A stretch of 64,000 bases of DNA from an uncultured Lachnospiraceae bacterium (GTDB taxonomy: Bacteria > Bacillota > Clostridia > Lachnospirales > Lachnospiraceae): contig CALWQT010000008.1 in assembly GCA_944383765.1 (NCBI GenBank), positions 38,176-102,175 of the forward strand. Reading direction: 5' to 3'. The notes beneath the pieces were generated by a model that saw nothing but the letters and a program-made list of their open reading frames with translations, ran no database searches and was not told the DNA's origin. Every line of letters starts with the position of its first letter. Positions within the stretch are counted from its first letter, which is position 1. The position numbers and the translations under genes were made by a program. This document shows positions 35,431 to 44,733 of the stretch, one piece after another.

Positions 35431-36465
35431 TATCGCCCAACGCATTTTCGTTGACCGGGCCCTGCTGTTTCTGGAACATTCTTCTGCTGACGGACGTATC
35501 ACATCCTTGGAAATCTCCTGGTACAATCCCGCTTTTAAATTCTCCTTAAAGGATTTTTTGACCAGCCTGTCTTCCCCCGAATGGAAGGTAAGGATTGCCA
35601 CTCTTCCTCCATCTTTCAGAACATACGGAAGCTTCTCCAGAAAGGTATACAATACTTCAAATTCACTGTTCACATCAATCCTTAAAGCCTGGAACACTCT
35701 CTGACAGGACTTTTTCACTGCCTCTTTCCGCTGGGATTCCGGCAAAAATACCAAAGCCTGTTCGATTACCTGTCTCAGTTCTGTAGTAGTCTCAATCGTT
35801 TTTCCCCTTTTCAGGGAAGTTACAATACTTTTTGCGATCTCGTAGGCGTATGGCTCGTCAGAATTCTCTGCAAACATTCCTGCCAGTTCCTCTTCTCCCG
35901 ATTCCTTCAGCCTTTCCGCTGCCGTCCTGCCCTTTTCTGGATTCAGTCTTAAGTCTAAAGGACCTTCAAATTTATAAGAAAATCCTCTTTCCGGATTATC
36001 AATCTGCATGGAAGACACTCCCAGATCTGCCAGCACAAAATCAAAGGGTCCGTGCTCTGCTGCTACCTGGTCGATGTCCGCAAAATTCATATGCTTCACC
36101 GTAAGGATATCCGGCCCAAACCCTTGGGCGTTCAGCCTTTCCCTGGTCTTTTCCGATTCAATAGGGTCTATATCCAGTCCGTAAATATGTCCCTTCCCCT
36201 GCAGGCACTGTAACATTTCTTTTGTATGCCCTCCATATCCCAGGGTGGCATCCAGTCCTGTCTGACCAGGTTGAATCTGAAGAAAATCCAGGATTTCCTT
36301 CACGCAGATGGATATATGCATGCCTGCAGGGGTACTGCCTTTTTGTATCACATGCTCTATCATCTCTCCGTACTTTTCCGGATTCAGTTCTTTATATTTC
36401 TCCTCATATCTTGTAGGGTGAGTGCCTTTATAACGCGGGCGGCGTTTATGGGGGATCTGCTCCAT
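35410..36465 (-). CDS. rsmH: 16S rRNA (cytosine-1402 N4)-methyltransferase RsmH-type with N-terminal extension
   Basis: A 351-residue SAM-dependent methyltransferase of the RsmH (MraW) family. The SAM-binding motif DATLGYGGHTKEML, VLADLGVSSMQIDNPERGFSY and LTFHSGEDRLVKKSFK are all present. About 45 extra N-terminal residues (basic, RYKGTHPTRYEEKYKELNPEKY) precede the usual start at MHISICVKEIL. It lies outside the division and cell wall cluster where mraW normally sits, so it may be a second copy. The ATG at 36465 has AAGGAG 9 bases upstream; an ATG nine codons earlier lacks one. Confidence 0.9.
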   Translation of the reverse strand: MEQIPHKRRPRYKGTHPTRYEEKYKELNPEKYGEMIEHVIQKGSTPAGMHISICVKEILDFLQIQPGQTGLDATLGYGGHTKEMLQCLQGKGHIYGLDIDPIESEKTRERLNAQGFGPDILTVKHMNFADIDQVAAEHGPFDFVLADLGVSSMQIDNPERGFSYKFEGPLDLRLNPEKGRTAAERLKESGEEELAGMFAENSDEPYAYEIAKSIVTSLKRGKTIETTTELRQVIEQALVFLPESQRKEAVKKSCQRVFQALRIDVNSEFEVLYTFLEKLPYVLKDGGRVAILTFHSGEDRLVKKSFKENLKAGLYQEISKDVIRPSAEECSRNSRARSTKMRWAIKAGPDS

Positions 36466-36499
36466 TCTCCTCTTCTCCTTCTTTTTTACCATATATAAC

Positions 36500-37843
36500 T
36501 TATACGACTTCCAAAGGCTCCATCTCTTTCACTTCCGTAGTTGACATACTGTCCATCAATGCAAGATAAGATTCTTTTGTCAACACAGCTTTGTAGCTGT
36601 CCAGCAACGCTTTGGCGTAATCTCCTCCGTTCTTTAACAGCTTATATGCCGTCAGGGCAAAAATTTTGGCAGTCATCACATAGGCCAGATATTCGTCTGT
36701 CACTTTTACATTGGGATTGTGCAGCTGACCTTCATATCCGCCTGTACCAAACTGCAGCAGAGGCATCAGACAGGATACATCTCCAAAATCTGTTGATGCG
36801 GCAATGTGTTTATCCGCCCCCTGGTAAGTAATCCGGTAGGACCCTGCTGCCGCATCTTCCAGCGCTTCTTCCAGTGCCTTTACATCCGTACAGGGAACGG
36901 TAGGCATATATCCGGGAACTGTTTCTATTTTCATGCCGCACCCTGTTGCCACAGCTCCTGCCCGGAACGCCCGGTCTGCCTTTTTTGCGGCATCTATATA
37001 AGCTGGGATATGCTTTGCACGGATGGATGCATCCATCTGCACATCATCCGCAATAATATTGGCAGCACTTCCGCCCCTTGTGATCACCGCATGAAGGCGG
37101 ACAAAATCCTTTTCCTGAAAAGATTCCCTCTGTATATCCAAAGCATGGAAAGCCAGAACTGCCGCATTCTGGGCATCAATTCCCCACTGGGGAGCTGCTG
37201 CCGCATGCGCTGCCCTTCCCGTATAGGTAACCACCTTGTTGACAAAACCATTGCTGCTGGAATTGCTCAGGACCAGCTCTTCTCCCGGCTGAGTATGATG
37301 CCCGATGGCAATATCCACATCATCCAGTGCTCCTGTGCGGATCAATTCACATTTTCCTCCGCCATACCGGATTTTTCCTTCTTCCATCAGTTTCTGCTTA
37401 AACGGAAGGTCCACATATTCTTCTGCAGGAGCTGCCAGAAAAACTACATTGCCTTCCATGGCTTCCCTCACTTCCTCATCTGTCAGTGCCATCATGGCTC
37501 CTACTACCCCTGCCAGCTGGGCATTATGACCGCAGCAATGCGAAGCACCGGTTTCCGGATTCGCATCCGGATGATCCGGAATGGGAAGTGCATCCATCTC
37601 ACCGACAACTGCCACTGTAATCCCTTTCTTTTCTTTCCCCTTCAGATAACATTTGACCCCGGTTACTGCAAGTCCCTGTTCTGTTACCAATCCGTATTTC
37701 TTTCCATATTCTGCAAACTTTTCCGATGTGCGTACCTCTTTATATCCCATTTCCCCGTGATGCCAGATATCTCTTCCAAATGCCTTAATCTCTTCCTGAT
37801 GCTCATCAATCAGCCTGCAGATTTTTTCTTCTATCCGATCCAT
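36500..37843 (-). CDS. M20 family amidohydrolase, AbgB-like
   Basis: A 447-residue metallopeptidase of the M20 family, closest in pattern to the p-aminobenzoyl-glutamate hydrolase subunit AbgB. Metal ligands are visible in GEMDALPIPDHPD, HCCGHNAQLAGVVGAMM, AAPAEEYVDLP and a C-terminal FGTGGYEGQLHNPN. A dimerisation domain lies at about 200-310. It probably cleaves an N-acyl amino acid or peptide; the true substrate is unknown. It starts 27 bases after the acylphosphatase stop codon, so the two are likely one transcript. Confidence 0.87.
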   Translation of the reverse strand: MDRIEEKICRLIDEHQEEIKAFGRDIWHHGEMGYKEVRTSEKFAEYGKKYGLVTEQGLAVTGVKCYLKGKEKKGITVAVVGEMDALPIPDHPDANPETGASHCCGHNAQLAGVVGAMMALTDEEVREAMEGNVVFLAAPAEEYVDLPFKQKLMEEGKIRYGGGKCELIRTGALDDVDIAIGHHTQPGEELVLSNSSSNGFVNKVVTYTGRAAHAAAAPQWGIDAQNAAVLAFHALDIQRESFQEKDFVRLHAVITRGGSAANIIADDVQMDASIRAKHIPAYIDAAKKADRAFRAGAVATGCGMKIETVPGYMPTVPCTDVKALEEALEDAAAGSYRITYQGADKHIAASTDFGDVSCLMPLLQFGTGGYEGQLHNPNVKVTDEYLAYVMTAKIFALTAYKLLKNGGDYAKALLDSYKAVLTKESYLALMDSMSTTEVKEMEPLEVV

Positions 37844-37870
37844 ACCGTTCTCTTCCTCTCCTGTTTTCTG

Positions 37871-38149
37871 TTAATTTAAAATCCGAAATCCTCTTTCATT
37901 TTCCAACACGGCAGTCTCCCGGCTTTCCATATTGTCAATGGACACACTCCACCCGGACCCTACCCGGTGGATCATTTCCTGTATCCTTACCTCTTCTCCC
38001 TGGACTTCCATCTCCACTCTGCCATCCGGCAGATTCATCACCCAGCCGGTCAGTCCCAGCTGGTTTGCTGCATAATAAGAGCGGTAACGAAATCCTACCC
38101 CCTGGACCATACCGGAAAACCAGATATGTTTTCTCACGATTTTTTTCAT
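37871..38149 (-). CDS. acyP: Acylphosphatase
   Basis: A 92-residue cytoplasmic enzyme that hydrolyses acyl phosphates. The signature VQGVGFRYRSYYAANQLGLTG contains the phosphate-binding loop and catalytic Arg, and GWVMNLPDGRVEMEVQGE contains the catalytic Asn. Length matches the family. Confidence 0.94.
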   Translation of the reverse strand: MKKIVRKHIWFSGMVQGVGFRYRSYYAANQLGLTGWVMNLPDGRVEMEVQGEEVRIQEMIHRVGSGWSVSIDNMESRETAVLENERGFRILN

Positions 38150-38164
38150 TCTTTCTTTTCCCCC

Positions 38165-38193
38165 TTGTAATTACCCATAGGTCAGGTTATAAT
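38165..38193 (+). promoter_or_regulatory. Promoter of the DUF5688 gene
   Basis: -35 TTGTAA (38165-38170) and a perfect -10 TATAAT (38188-38193), spaced by 17 bases, about 75 bases upstream of the ATG. Confidence 0.8.
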
Positions 38194-38266
38194 TACTTTA
38201 TCTATTCGCAGCCAGTTCTGATGCTGCTGATTCATTTCTAATTATCATATCAAAGGAGGTATACAT

Positions 38267-39220
38267 ATGGTATACAACACATTTCTGGAAACTCTGGAAT
38301 CCCGTTTACAGATTCTTCTTACCGGCCAGGCTCACGTTACACTCCGTCAGATTCCTAAAAACAATGGCGTACTGTTGGACAGTCTCTGCATTTCCTGCCC
38401 TGGTTCCCTGGTATCGCCTGTTATCTATCTGAAAGAATATTACGACCAGTACCAGTCCGGAATTCCCATTGACACTATTATATCTGACATTTTGTCCGTT
38501 TACCAGAAAAATTCTCTTCCTGATGACAGTCATTTCCGAAAATTTTCTTCCCGTTCCCATGCTAAACATCATCTGGTCTATAAACTGATCTCCACAGAAT
38601 CCAATCTGGCTCTTCTTTCTCAGATTCCCCATATTCCCTTCCTGGATTTATCCATTGTATTTTACCTTTTCTTTGATGACGGTACCACCTGCTTTTCTTC
38701 TCTGGTGTACCATGACCATCTGAAAGAATGGCAGATGACCAAGGAAGAACTGTTCCCTCTTGCCCTGAAAAATTCCCAGAAGCTTCTTCCTTCCACCATC
38801 CGGAATATGGCTGATGTGGTCCGCCAAATGGCTTCCAGTGAAATTGATCATCTGGAAGAGGAACTGATAGAGGATGATACTCTTTATATCCTTACAAATA
38901 CTTCTGAATTTCATGGCGCAGGCTGTCTGCTCTATCCGGGACAGCTGAAATCTTTTGCCGATTCTATGGAAAGTGACCTGATCGTTCTCCCCTCCAGCAT
39001 CCATGAAGTCCTTCTCACCCCGGACCGGGATTTTCTCCGGTATCACGTCCTGAACGAAATGGTTTCTCAAATAAATGAAGAGGAGGTCTTAACAGAAGAC
39101 CGCCTCTCCAACCACATTTATCTCTATTCCAGAAAAGATGACAGGCTGCATATCCCTGCGGGAGCATCCGCCAGCCTTCCTATCTCCTGTTTTCAGCCAA
39201 ACAACCGGCTGCCGATCTGA
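38267..39220 (+). CDS. DUF5688 family protein, function unknown
   Basis: A 317-residue soluble protein without signal peptide or membrane segment. The N-terminal pattern of a short helix, a basic beta segment and VSPVIYLKEYYDQYQSGIPIDTIISDIL identifies the DUF5688 family, common in Lachnospiraceae. It has AAAGGAGG 8 bases before the ATG. The last residues FQPNNRLPI are encoded by DNA that also encodes the feoB C-terminus on the other strand (28-base convergent overlap). Function is unknown. Confidence 0.8.
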   Translation: MVYNTFLETLESRLQILLTGQAHVTLRQIPKNNGVLLDSLCISCPGSLVSPVIYLKEYYDQYQSGIPIDTIISDILSVYQKNSLPDDSHFRKFSSRSHAKHHLVYKLISTESNLALLSQIPHIPFLDLSIVFYLFFDDGTTCFSSLVYHDHLKEWQMTKEELFPLALKNSQKLLPSTIRNMADVVRQMASSEIDHLEEELIEDDTLYILTNTSEFHGAGCLLYPGQLKSFADSMESDLIVLPSSIHEVLLTPDRDFLRYHVLNEMVSQINEEEVLTEDRLSNHIYLYSRKDDRLHIPAGASASLPISCFQPNNRLPI

Positions 39221-41196
39221 TATACCAGTACTGCACCTGCCCAGGCTGCCAGCACCTGAAACACTACCAGACGGAGGGTCCACTTCCATGACCCGGTTTC
39301 TCTCTTGATCGTAGCAACTGCCGCCATACAGGGCGAATAAAGCAGGCAGAATATCATCAGCGCATACGCATTGACCGGCCCAAATCCCACCTGTGACAGA
39401 GCGGCCGATAAACCAGCCATACCTTCTGCTGAATTGATATTACTGATACCATACAGAACTGCAAAGCTGGATACCACCACTTCTTTTGCGGAAAGGCCGG
39501 AAATCAGAGCTACCCCGATTTGCCAGCTGCCCAGCCCGGCTGGTGCTAAGAATGGCACCAGAACCCGTCCGATCATAGCCGCAAAACTCTGTGACACATC
39601 TGATGTAAACCCTGACGGTCCGATATTCAATACAAACCACAGGATAATGGACGCCAGGAAAATAACCGTTCCAGCTTTGCTTAAATAATCCTTTACTTTA
39701 TCCCATACATAAATGGCCACTGTCCTGGAATTAGGGGTTTTATATTCCGGAAGTTCGATCAGCAGCGCATCTCCTTCCTTATCCGGAGAACATTTATGTA
39801 CTACAAGAGCGATCAGGATTGCCACCATAAGCCCGATCAGATACATGGAAAAGGATACCAGAAACGGCTGTCCCGGGAAAAATATCTCCGCAAATAATAC
39901 ATAAATAGGCAATCTGGCGGAGCATGACATGAACGGTGTCACCATAATGGTCCTTCTCCTGTCTCTCTCACTGGGCAGTGCTCTGGAAGCCATAACTGCC
40001 GGAACCGTACAGCCAAAGCCTAACAGCATAGGTAAAAAAGCCTTTCCTGACAAGCCGGCCATTCCCATAGTCTCATTCATCACATAGGCAACTCTGGCCA
40101 TATAACCGCTGTCTTCCAGAAAGGCAAGAGCCAGGAACAAAATGAAAATATTCGGCAGAAATGTAAGGATTCCCCCCACCCCTGCAATAATGCCATCTAC
40201 GATCAATGCGGTCAGCCATGGAGCCGCATGGATTCCGGTAAGCAGGGACAGAACTCCGGCGGAAACATACTCCAGTCCCAGTTCAAAATATCCTTTCAGA
40301 AAATCTCCTACTGTGAAGGTAAGGAAAAAGACTACCGCCATAATTCCCAGAAAGATGGGGATACCCCAGATGGGATGCATCAGCCACTGGTCAATCCGGT
40401 CTGTTGCTGCAGCTTTTACTTCCCGGTTAAACAGGCATTCTTCCACCACTTCCTCAATATAATCGTATTTTTCATTGATGATCTTTTTTTCGTAATTCTG
40501 GTCCACAATATCCGTAAGGTCTACCGGATGGTCTTTCTCCACCTCTCCATCCTTTTCCAGCAGTTTAATGGCATGCCACCGCATATTTTCCATTTCTCCG
40601 TACTTACTGTACAGAGCTTGCTGGATCTGACTGATCTTTTTCTCTATCAAAGGGTCATATTGGACTACGATTCCCTGAGGTTCTTCCTCATAATGGTGTA
40701 CCACTGCATGAAGAAGTACATCCAGCCCCGTCCGTTTTCTCGCAGATACCGGCACCACCGGAATCCCTCCCAGCATTTCCGGAAGACGGTGCAGGTCAAT
40801 CTCCATTCCCCTTTCTTCCACAATATCCATCATATTCAATGCCAGGATCACAGGTTTCTTCAATTCCAGCAGCTGCATGGTAAGATACAGGTTCCTCTCC
40901 AGGCAGGAAGCATCCACTACATTGATAATGACATCAACTTCGTTCTCCTCAATACATTTTCTGGTAACGATCTCTTCAATCGTATAAGAAGTCAGGCTGT
41001 AGATTCCAGGAAGGTCAATCACTTTAATCGGTCTTCCTTTATAGTTTGTCTCACCTTCCACCCGCTCCACAGTTACTCCCGGCCAGTTGGCCACTTTTAG
41101 ATTTGCCCCTGTGAATGCATTAAATAATGTGGTTTTTCCACAGTTAGGGTTGCCTACAAACCCAACCCTGATCGGTGTCTTATTATTCTCTGCCAT
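39193..41196 (-). CDS. feoB: FeoB, ferrous iron transporter
   Basis: A 667-residue Fe2+ transporter. The N-terminal G domain has GNPNCGKTT, the switch DLPGIYSLTSYT and LNMMDIV (guanine-specificity region), followed by the FeoB helical domain and membrane core with about 8-10 segments including two Gate motifs. The middle segment LLGFGCTVPAVMASRALPSERDRR and the C-terminal LLYSPCMAAVATIKRETGS contain the conserved cysteines. It imports ferrous iron, the main form under anaerobic conditions. It overlaps feoA by 14 bases and the DUF5688 gene at its 3' end. Confidence 0.96.
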   Translation of the reverse strand: MAENNKTPIRVGFVGNPNCGKTTLFNAFTGANLKVANWPGVTVERVEGETNYKGRPIKVIDLPGIYSLTSYTIEEIVTRKCIEENEVDVIINVVDASCLERNLYLTMQLLELKKPVILALNMMDIVEERGMEIDLHRLPEMLGGIPVVPVSARKRTGLDVLLHAVVHHYEEEPQGIVVQYDPLIEKKISQIQQALYSKYGEMENMRWHAIKLLEKDGEVEKDHPVDLTDIVDQNYEKKIINEKYDYIEEVVEECLFNREVKAAATDRIDQWLMHPIWGIPIFLGIMAVVFFLTFTVGDFLKGYFELGLEYVSAGVLSLLTGIHAAPWLTALIVDGIIAGVGGILTFLPNIFILFLALAFLEDSGYMARVAYVMNETMGMAGLSGKAFLPMLLGFGCTVPAVMASRALPSERDRRRTIMVTPFMSCSARLPIYVLFAEIFFPGQPFLVSFSMYLIGLMVAILIALVVHKCSPDKEGDALLIELPEYKTPNSRTVAIYVWDKVKDYLSKAGTVIFLASIILWFVLNIGPSGFTSDVSQSFAAMIGRVLVPFLAPAGLGSWQIGVALISGLSAKEVVVSSFAVLYGISNINSAEGMAGLSAALSQVGFGPVNAYALMIFCLLYSPCMAAVATIKRETGSWKWTLRLVVFQVLAAWAGAVLVYQIGSRLFG

Positions 41197-41425
41197 GTTT
41201 ATCCTCCCCTGCCTCTATCTCTATGCCTGCCGCTATCTGTCTTCCCAGAGCCAGTCGGGTTCCTCTTACTTTAATTGCCAGGGTTCCACTTCCCTTTTTA
41301 TTGATTATCGTCACATCTGTCCCTTCATTTACACCAAGGGCTTCCAAGCGTCTGGTCAGCTTCTCATCCGCCATTACGCTTTTCACCCGGTAAACGTTTC
41401 CTATCATTCCCTCATGAAGTCTCAT
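41183..41425 (-). CDS. feoA: FeoA, ferrous iron transport accessory protein
   Basis: An 80-residue SH3-like cytoplasmic protein encoded directly before feoB. The sequence has the usual layout: a short N-terminal beta strand with GMIGNVYRVK, an RLEALGVNEGTDVTIINKKG core and a C-terminal ALGRQIAAGIEIE strand. FeoA is thought to bind FeoB and modulate transport. Confidence 0.94.
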   Translation of the reverse strand: MRLHEGMIGNVYRVKSVMADEKLTRRLEALGVNEGTDVTIINKKGSGTLAIKVRGTRLALGRQIAAGIEIEAGEDKHGRE

Positions 41426-41459
41426 CGCTTTATTCCTTCCATTCCATCCGTTCCTGCTG

Positions 41460-43445
41460 TCACCCTTCCAGTTCCAGCAGCATCTGTTTGATCTCGATCA
41501 TCCGGTCACGCAGCCTCATAGCTTCCTCGAAATTCAGTTCCGCCGCTGCCTGATGCATCTGTTTGGTCAGTTCTTTTACCAGCTTCTTCAGTTCCTGGGT
41601 ATCCATAGACTCCGGATCCTTCCGGAAATCTTCCTCGTCTTCTATCGCTGCCTTGGAAATAGCAATCAGTCCTCTCACTGCCTTTTTGATGGTAGTAGGA
41701 GTGATTCCATGCTCTTCGTTATAGCTCTGCTGGATTTCACGGCGTCTCTGGGTTTCCTCAATTGCCATACGCATGGAATCTGTAATGGTATCCGCATACA
41801 TGATCACATGGCCTTCGCTGTTTCTTGCTGCCCGGCCGATAGTCTGGATCAGAGAGGTTTCAGAACGCAGGAATCCTTCTTTATCTGCATCCAAAATGGC
41901 TACCAGGGTAATCTCCGGAATATCCAGTCCTTCCCTCAGCAGATTGATTCCCACCAGCACGTCAAACACGTCCAGCCTCATATCCCGGATGATTTCTGCC
42001 CGCTCCAGCGTATCAATATCAGAATGCAGATATTTCACCCGGATACCTGCATCACGCATATAATCCGTAAGGTCTTCCGCCATCCGTTTGGTCAGAGTAG
42101 TGATCAGCACTTTATGGTGGCCTGCCACTTCCTTATTGACTTCTGATATCAGGTCATCAATCTGTCCTTCCACCGGACGCACGGAAATCTCCGGATCCAG
42201 AAGACCGGTAGGACGGATAATCTGCTCTGTCCGAAGCAGTTCATGTTCCGCTTCATAAACAGACGGCGTGGCAGATACAAACATCATCTGATTGATTTTC
42301 GACTCAAATTCTTCAAAGTTCAAAGGCCGGTTATCCAGGGCAGACGGCAGACGGAATCCATAATCTACCAGCGTCTGTTTTCTGGACCGGTCTCCCGCAT
42401 ACATCCCCCGTATCTGAGGCAATGTAATATGGGACTCATCTACAATGATGAGAAAATCCTCAGGGAAATAGTCAATCAGGGTACAGGGCGGTTCCCCGGG
42501 GGCAGATCCCACCAAATGCCTGGAGTAATTTTCAATCCCGGAGCAAAAACCGGTCTCCCGCATCATTTCCACATCGAAATTCGTTCTCTCCGCAATTCTC
42601 TGGGCTTCCAGCAGCTTATCCTCACTCTTGAAAAAAGCTACCTGTTCTTTCATCTCCTCCAGGATATGTTCTGTAGCTTCCATCATTTTTTCCTTGGGAA
42701 CCACATAGTGGGAAGCAGGGAATATGGCCAGGTGTCCCAGCTGGGCTTTGATTTCTCCTGTTACCACATCAATTTCCGTAATACGGTCCACCTCATCGCC
42801 GAAAAATTCCACCCGGTAAGCTTCACTTCCGGAATACGCCGGGAAAATTTCCACCACATCACCTCTTACTCGGAAAGTTCCTCTGTGGAAATCCATATCA
42901 TTTCTGGTATACTGAATATCAATCAGCTTATGAATGACCTCATCTCTGTCCTTGATCATGCCAGGTCTTAAGGAAATCACCATTTCTTTATAATCAATAG
43001 GGCTTCCCAGTCCGTAAATGCAGGATACCGAAGCTACGATAATCACATCATTTCTCTCAGAAAGTGCGGCAGTCGCCGAATGTCTCAGTTTATCAATCTC
43101 ATCATTGATGGATGAATCCTTTTCAATGTAGGTATCTGTAGACGGCACATAGGCCTCCGGCTGGTAGTAATCATAATAAGAGACAAAATATTCCACCGCA
43201 TTTTCAGGAAAAAACTCCTTGAATTCTCCGTAAAGCTGAGCCGCCAGAGTTTTATTGTGAGCAATGATCAGAGTAGGCTTCTGTAACCGCTGGATCACAT
43301 TAGCCATGGTAAATGTCTTACCGGAACCGGTGACCCCCAGCAGTGTCTGAAACTGATTGCCCTCCTCAAACCCTTTCACCAGCGCTTCTATCGCCTCCGG
43401 CTGGTCACCGGTGGGCTGAAACTCCGAATGTAATTTAAATTCCAT
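41460..43445 (-). CDS. uvrB: UvrB, excinuclease ABC subunit B
   Basis: A 661-residue DNA repair helicase-like subunit that, loaded by UvrA, verifies damage and recruits UvrC. Walker [14 protein letters not shown] lies near residue 40, the beta-hairpin [18 protein letters not shown] near residue 95, the DESH box near 340, and helicase motifs [14 protein letters not shown] and QTIGRAARN follow. The C-terminal UVR motif is [17 protein letters not shown]. The extended -10 promoter lies at 43501-43529. It may be co-transcribed with feoAB, since the feoA start is 34 bases after the uvrB stop. Confidence 0.97.
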   Translation of the reverse strand: MEFKLHSEFQPTGDQPEAIEALVKGFEEGNQFQTLLGVTGSGKTFTMANVIQRLQKPTLIIAHNKTLAAQLYGEFKEFFPENAVEYFVSYYDYYQPEAYVPSTDTYIEKDSSINDEIDKLRHSATAALSERNDVIIVASVSCIYGLGSPIDYKEMVISLRPGMIKDRDEVIHKLIDIQYTRNDMDFHRGTFRVRGDVVEIFPAYSGSEAYRVEFFGDEVDRITEIDVVTGEIKAQLGHLAIFPASHYVVPKEKMMEATEHILEEMKEQVAFFKSEDKLLEAQRIAERTNFDVEMMRETGFCSGIENYSRHLVGSAPGEPPCTLIDYFPEDFLIIVDESHITLPQIRGMYAGDRSRKQTLVDYGFRLPSALDNRPLNFEEFESKINQMMFVSATPSVYEAEHELLRTEQIIRPTGLLDPEISVRPVEGQIDDLISEVNKEVAGHHKVLITTLTKRMAEDLTDYMRDAGIRVKYLHSDIDTLERAEIIRDMRLDVFDVLVGINLLREGLDIPEITLVAILDADKEGFLRSETSLIQTIGRAARNSEGHVIMYADTITDSMRMAIEETQRRREIQQSYNEEHGITPTTIKKAVRGLIAISKAAIEDEEDFRKDPESMDTQELKKLVKELTKQMHQAAAELNFEEAMRLRDRMIEIKQMLLELEG

Positions 43446-43500
43446 ATTTCTGTTTCCTCAATGATATTTCCATTTTACATAACTACTTTTGCCAATGACG

Positions 43501-43529
43501 ATTATAGCAGAGTACGCAAAAAAAGTACA
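43501..43529 (-). promoter_or_regulatory. uvrB promoter, extended -10
   Basis: On the minus strand -10 TATAAT (43501-43506) preceded by TGC, an extended -10 pattern, with a weak -35 TGTACT (43524-43529) at 17 bases. It is about 55 bases upstream of uvrB. Confidence 0.65.
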
Positions 43530-43561
43530 GGGCAATGCCGAATGTTTGTTCTGTGTTTTAC

Positions 43562-43590
43562 TGGACTTTCCACCTGTTCTGCGTTATGAT
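43562..43590 (+). promoter_or_regulatory. Promoter of the threonine aldolase gene
   Basis: -10 TATGAT (43585-43590) with -35 TGGACT (43562-43567) at a spacing of 17 bases; both are imperfect. It lies 41 bases upstream of the ATG and is divergent from the uvrB promoter. Confidence 0.5.
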
Positions 43591-43630
43591 ACACCATATA
43601 ATCACGCAAAAAAGGAAAGGAATCATCACC

Positions 43631-44659
43631 ATGTACAGTTTTACCAACGATTACAGCGAAGGGGCTCATCCCCGGATTTTAAACGCAATGATGGAAACCA
43701 ACCTGGTCCAGCACGACGGCTACGGTCTGGATCATGACCACTGTGAAAAAGCAGCACAGCTGATCCGGAACGAAATTTGCCAGGCTGATGCGGATATTCA
43801 CTTTCTGGTAGGCGGAACTCAGACAAATCTGATTGCCATTGCCGCCGTACTGAAACCCTGGCAGGCTGTTATTTCTGCTACCACCGGGCATATCAATGTC
43901 CATGAAACCGGTGCAGTGGAAGCTACCGGCCATAAAGTTCTGGCCCGTCATACTCCTGATGGAAAACTGACTCCGGCTATTGTAGAAAAAGCTTTGAAAT
44001 CCCACACTGACGAGCATATGGTACAGCCCAAAATGGTTTACATTTCCAATACGACAGAAATCGGTACCCAGTACACCAAAGCGGAATTGGAAGCTCTTTC
44101 CCATTTCTGCCGCCAGAATGACCTGTATCTCTTCCTGGATGGTGCCCGCCTGGGCGCTGCCCTCACCAGCCCGGTCAATGACCTGACCATGGCAGATATT
44201 GCCAGTCTGGTAGACCTCTTCTATATCGGCGGTACGAAAAACGGAGCATTATTGGGAGAAGCCCTGGTTATTCTGAATCCGGCAATCAAACCGGACTTCC
44301 GTTATATGATCAAGCAGCGGGGAGCTATGCTGGCTAAAGGCTGGCTGTTAGGTATACAGTTTGAAGAACTCTTTACTGACGGTCTGTTTTACCAGATGGC
44401 AGAACATGCCAACCGTATGGCTGGTCTTCTTCGAACGGGAATCGAAGAACTGGGCTTTCCTTTCTACTCCCATTCCATGAGCAACCAGTTATTTCCCATA
44501 TTCCCGGATAAACTGATCCAGAATTTATCTTCTGAATTTCAGTTCCTGGAACAGGCACAGGTAGATGAAGCTCACCATGCTGTGCGCCTGGTCACCTCCT
44601 GGGCTACAAAAGAATCGGAAGTTTCCCGTTTCCTGGAACTGCTGCGTCAGCTTTCCTAA
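43631..44659 (+). CDS. Low-specificity L-threonine aldolase family (PLP)
   Basis: A 342-residue PLP enzyme of the beta-eliminating lyase/threonine aldolase family, which splits L-threonine or allo-threonine into glycine and acetaldehyde. The PLP lysine is Lys203 in IGGTKNGALLG; the Asp of FLDGARLGAA (residue 170) supports the pyridine nitrogen. The start at 43631 fits the family N-terminus MYSFTNDYSEGAHP; the open frame extends 32 codons upstream through the promoter region without support. It is monocistronic and ends at a bidirectional terminator. Confidence 0.9.
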   Translation: MYSFTNDYSEGAHPRILNAMMETNLVQHDGYGLDHDHCEKAAQLIRNEICQADADIHFLVGGTQTNLIAIAAVLKPWQAVISATTGHINVHETGAVEATGHKVLARHTPDGKLTPAIVEKALKSHTDEHMVQPKMVYISNTTEIGTQYTKAELEALSHFCRQNDLYLFLDGARLGAALTSPVNDLTMADIASLVDLFYIGGTKNGALLGEALVILNPAIKPDFRYMIKQRGAMLAKGWLLGIQFEELFTDGLFYQMAEHANRMAGLLRTGIEELGFPFYSHSMSNQLFPIFPDKLIQNLSSEFQFLEQAQVDEAHHAVRLVTSWATKESEVSRFLELLRQLS

Positions 44660-44672
44660 CTTATATTACTTT

Positions 44673-44724
44673 ACAGAAAAAGGGTATGAAGACTGTTTCC
44701 CAGTCGCCATACCCTTTCTTTTAT
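44673..44724. terminator. Bidirectional terminator between threonine aldolase and ctpA
   Basis: AAAGGGTATG (44679-44688) pairs with CATACCCTTT (44708-44717), with an inner GACTG/CAGTC stem. T-rich runs on both exits serve the two convergent genes. Confidence 0.85.
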
Positions 44725-44733
44725 GGTTTCCTT

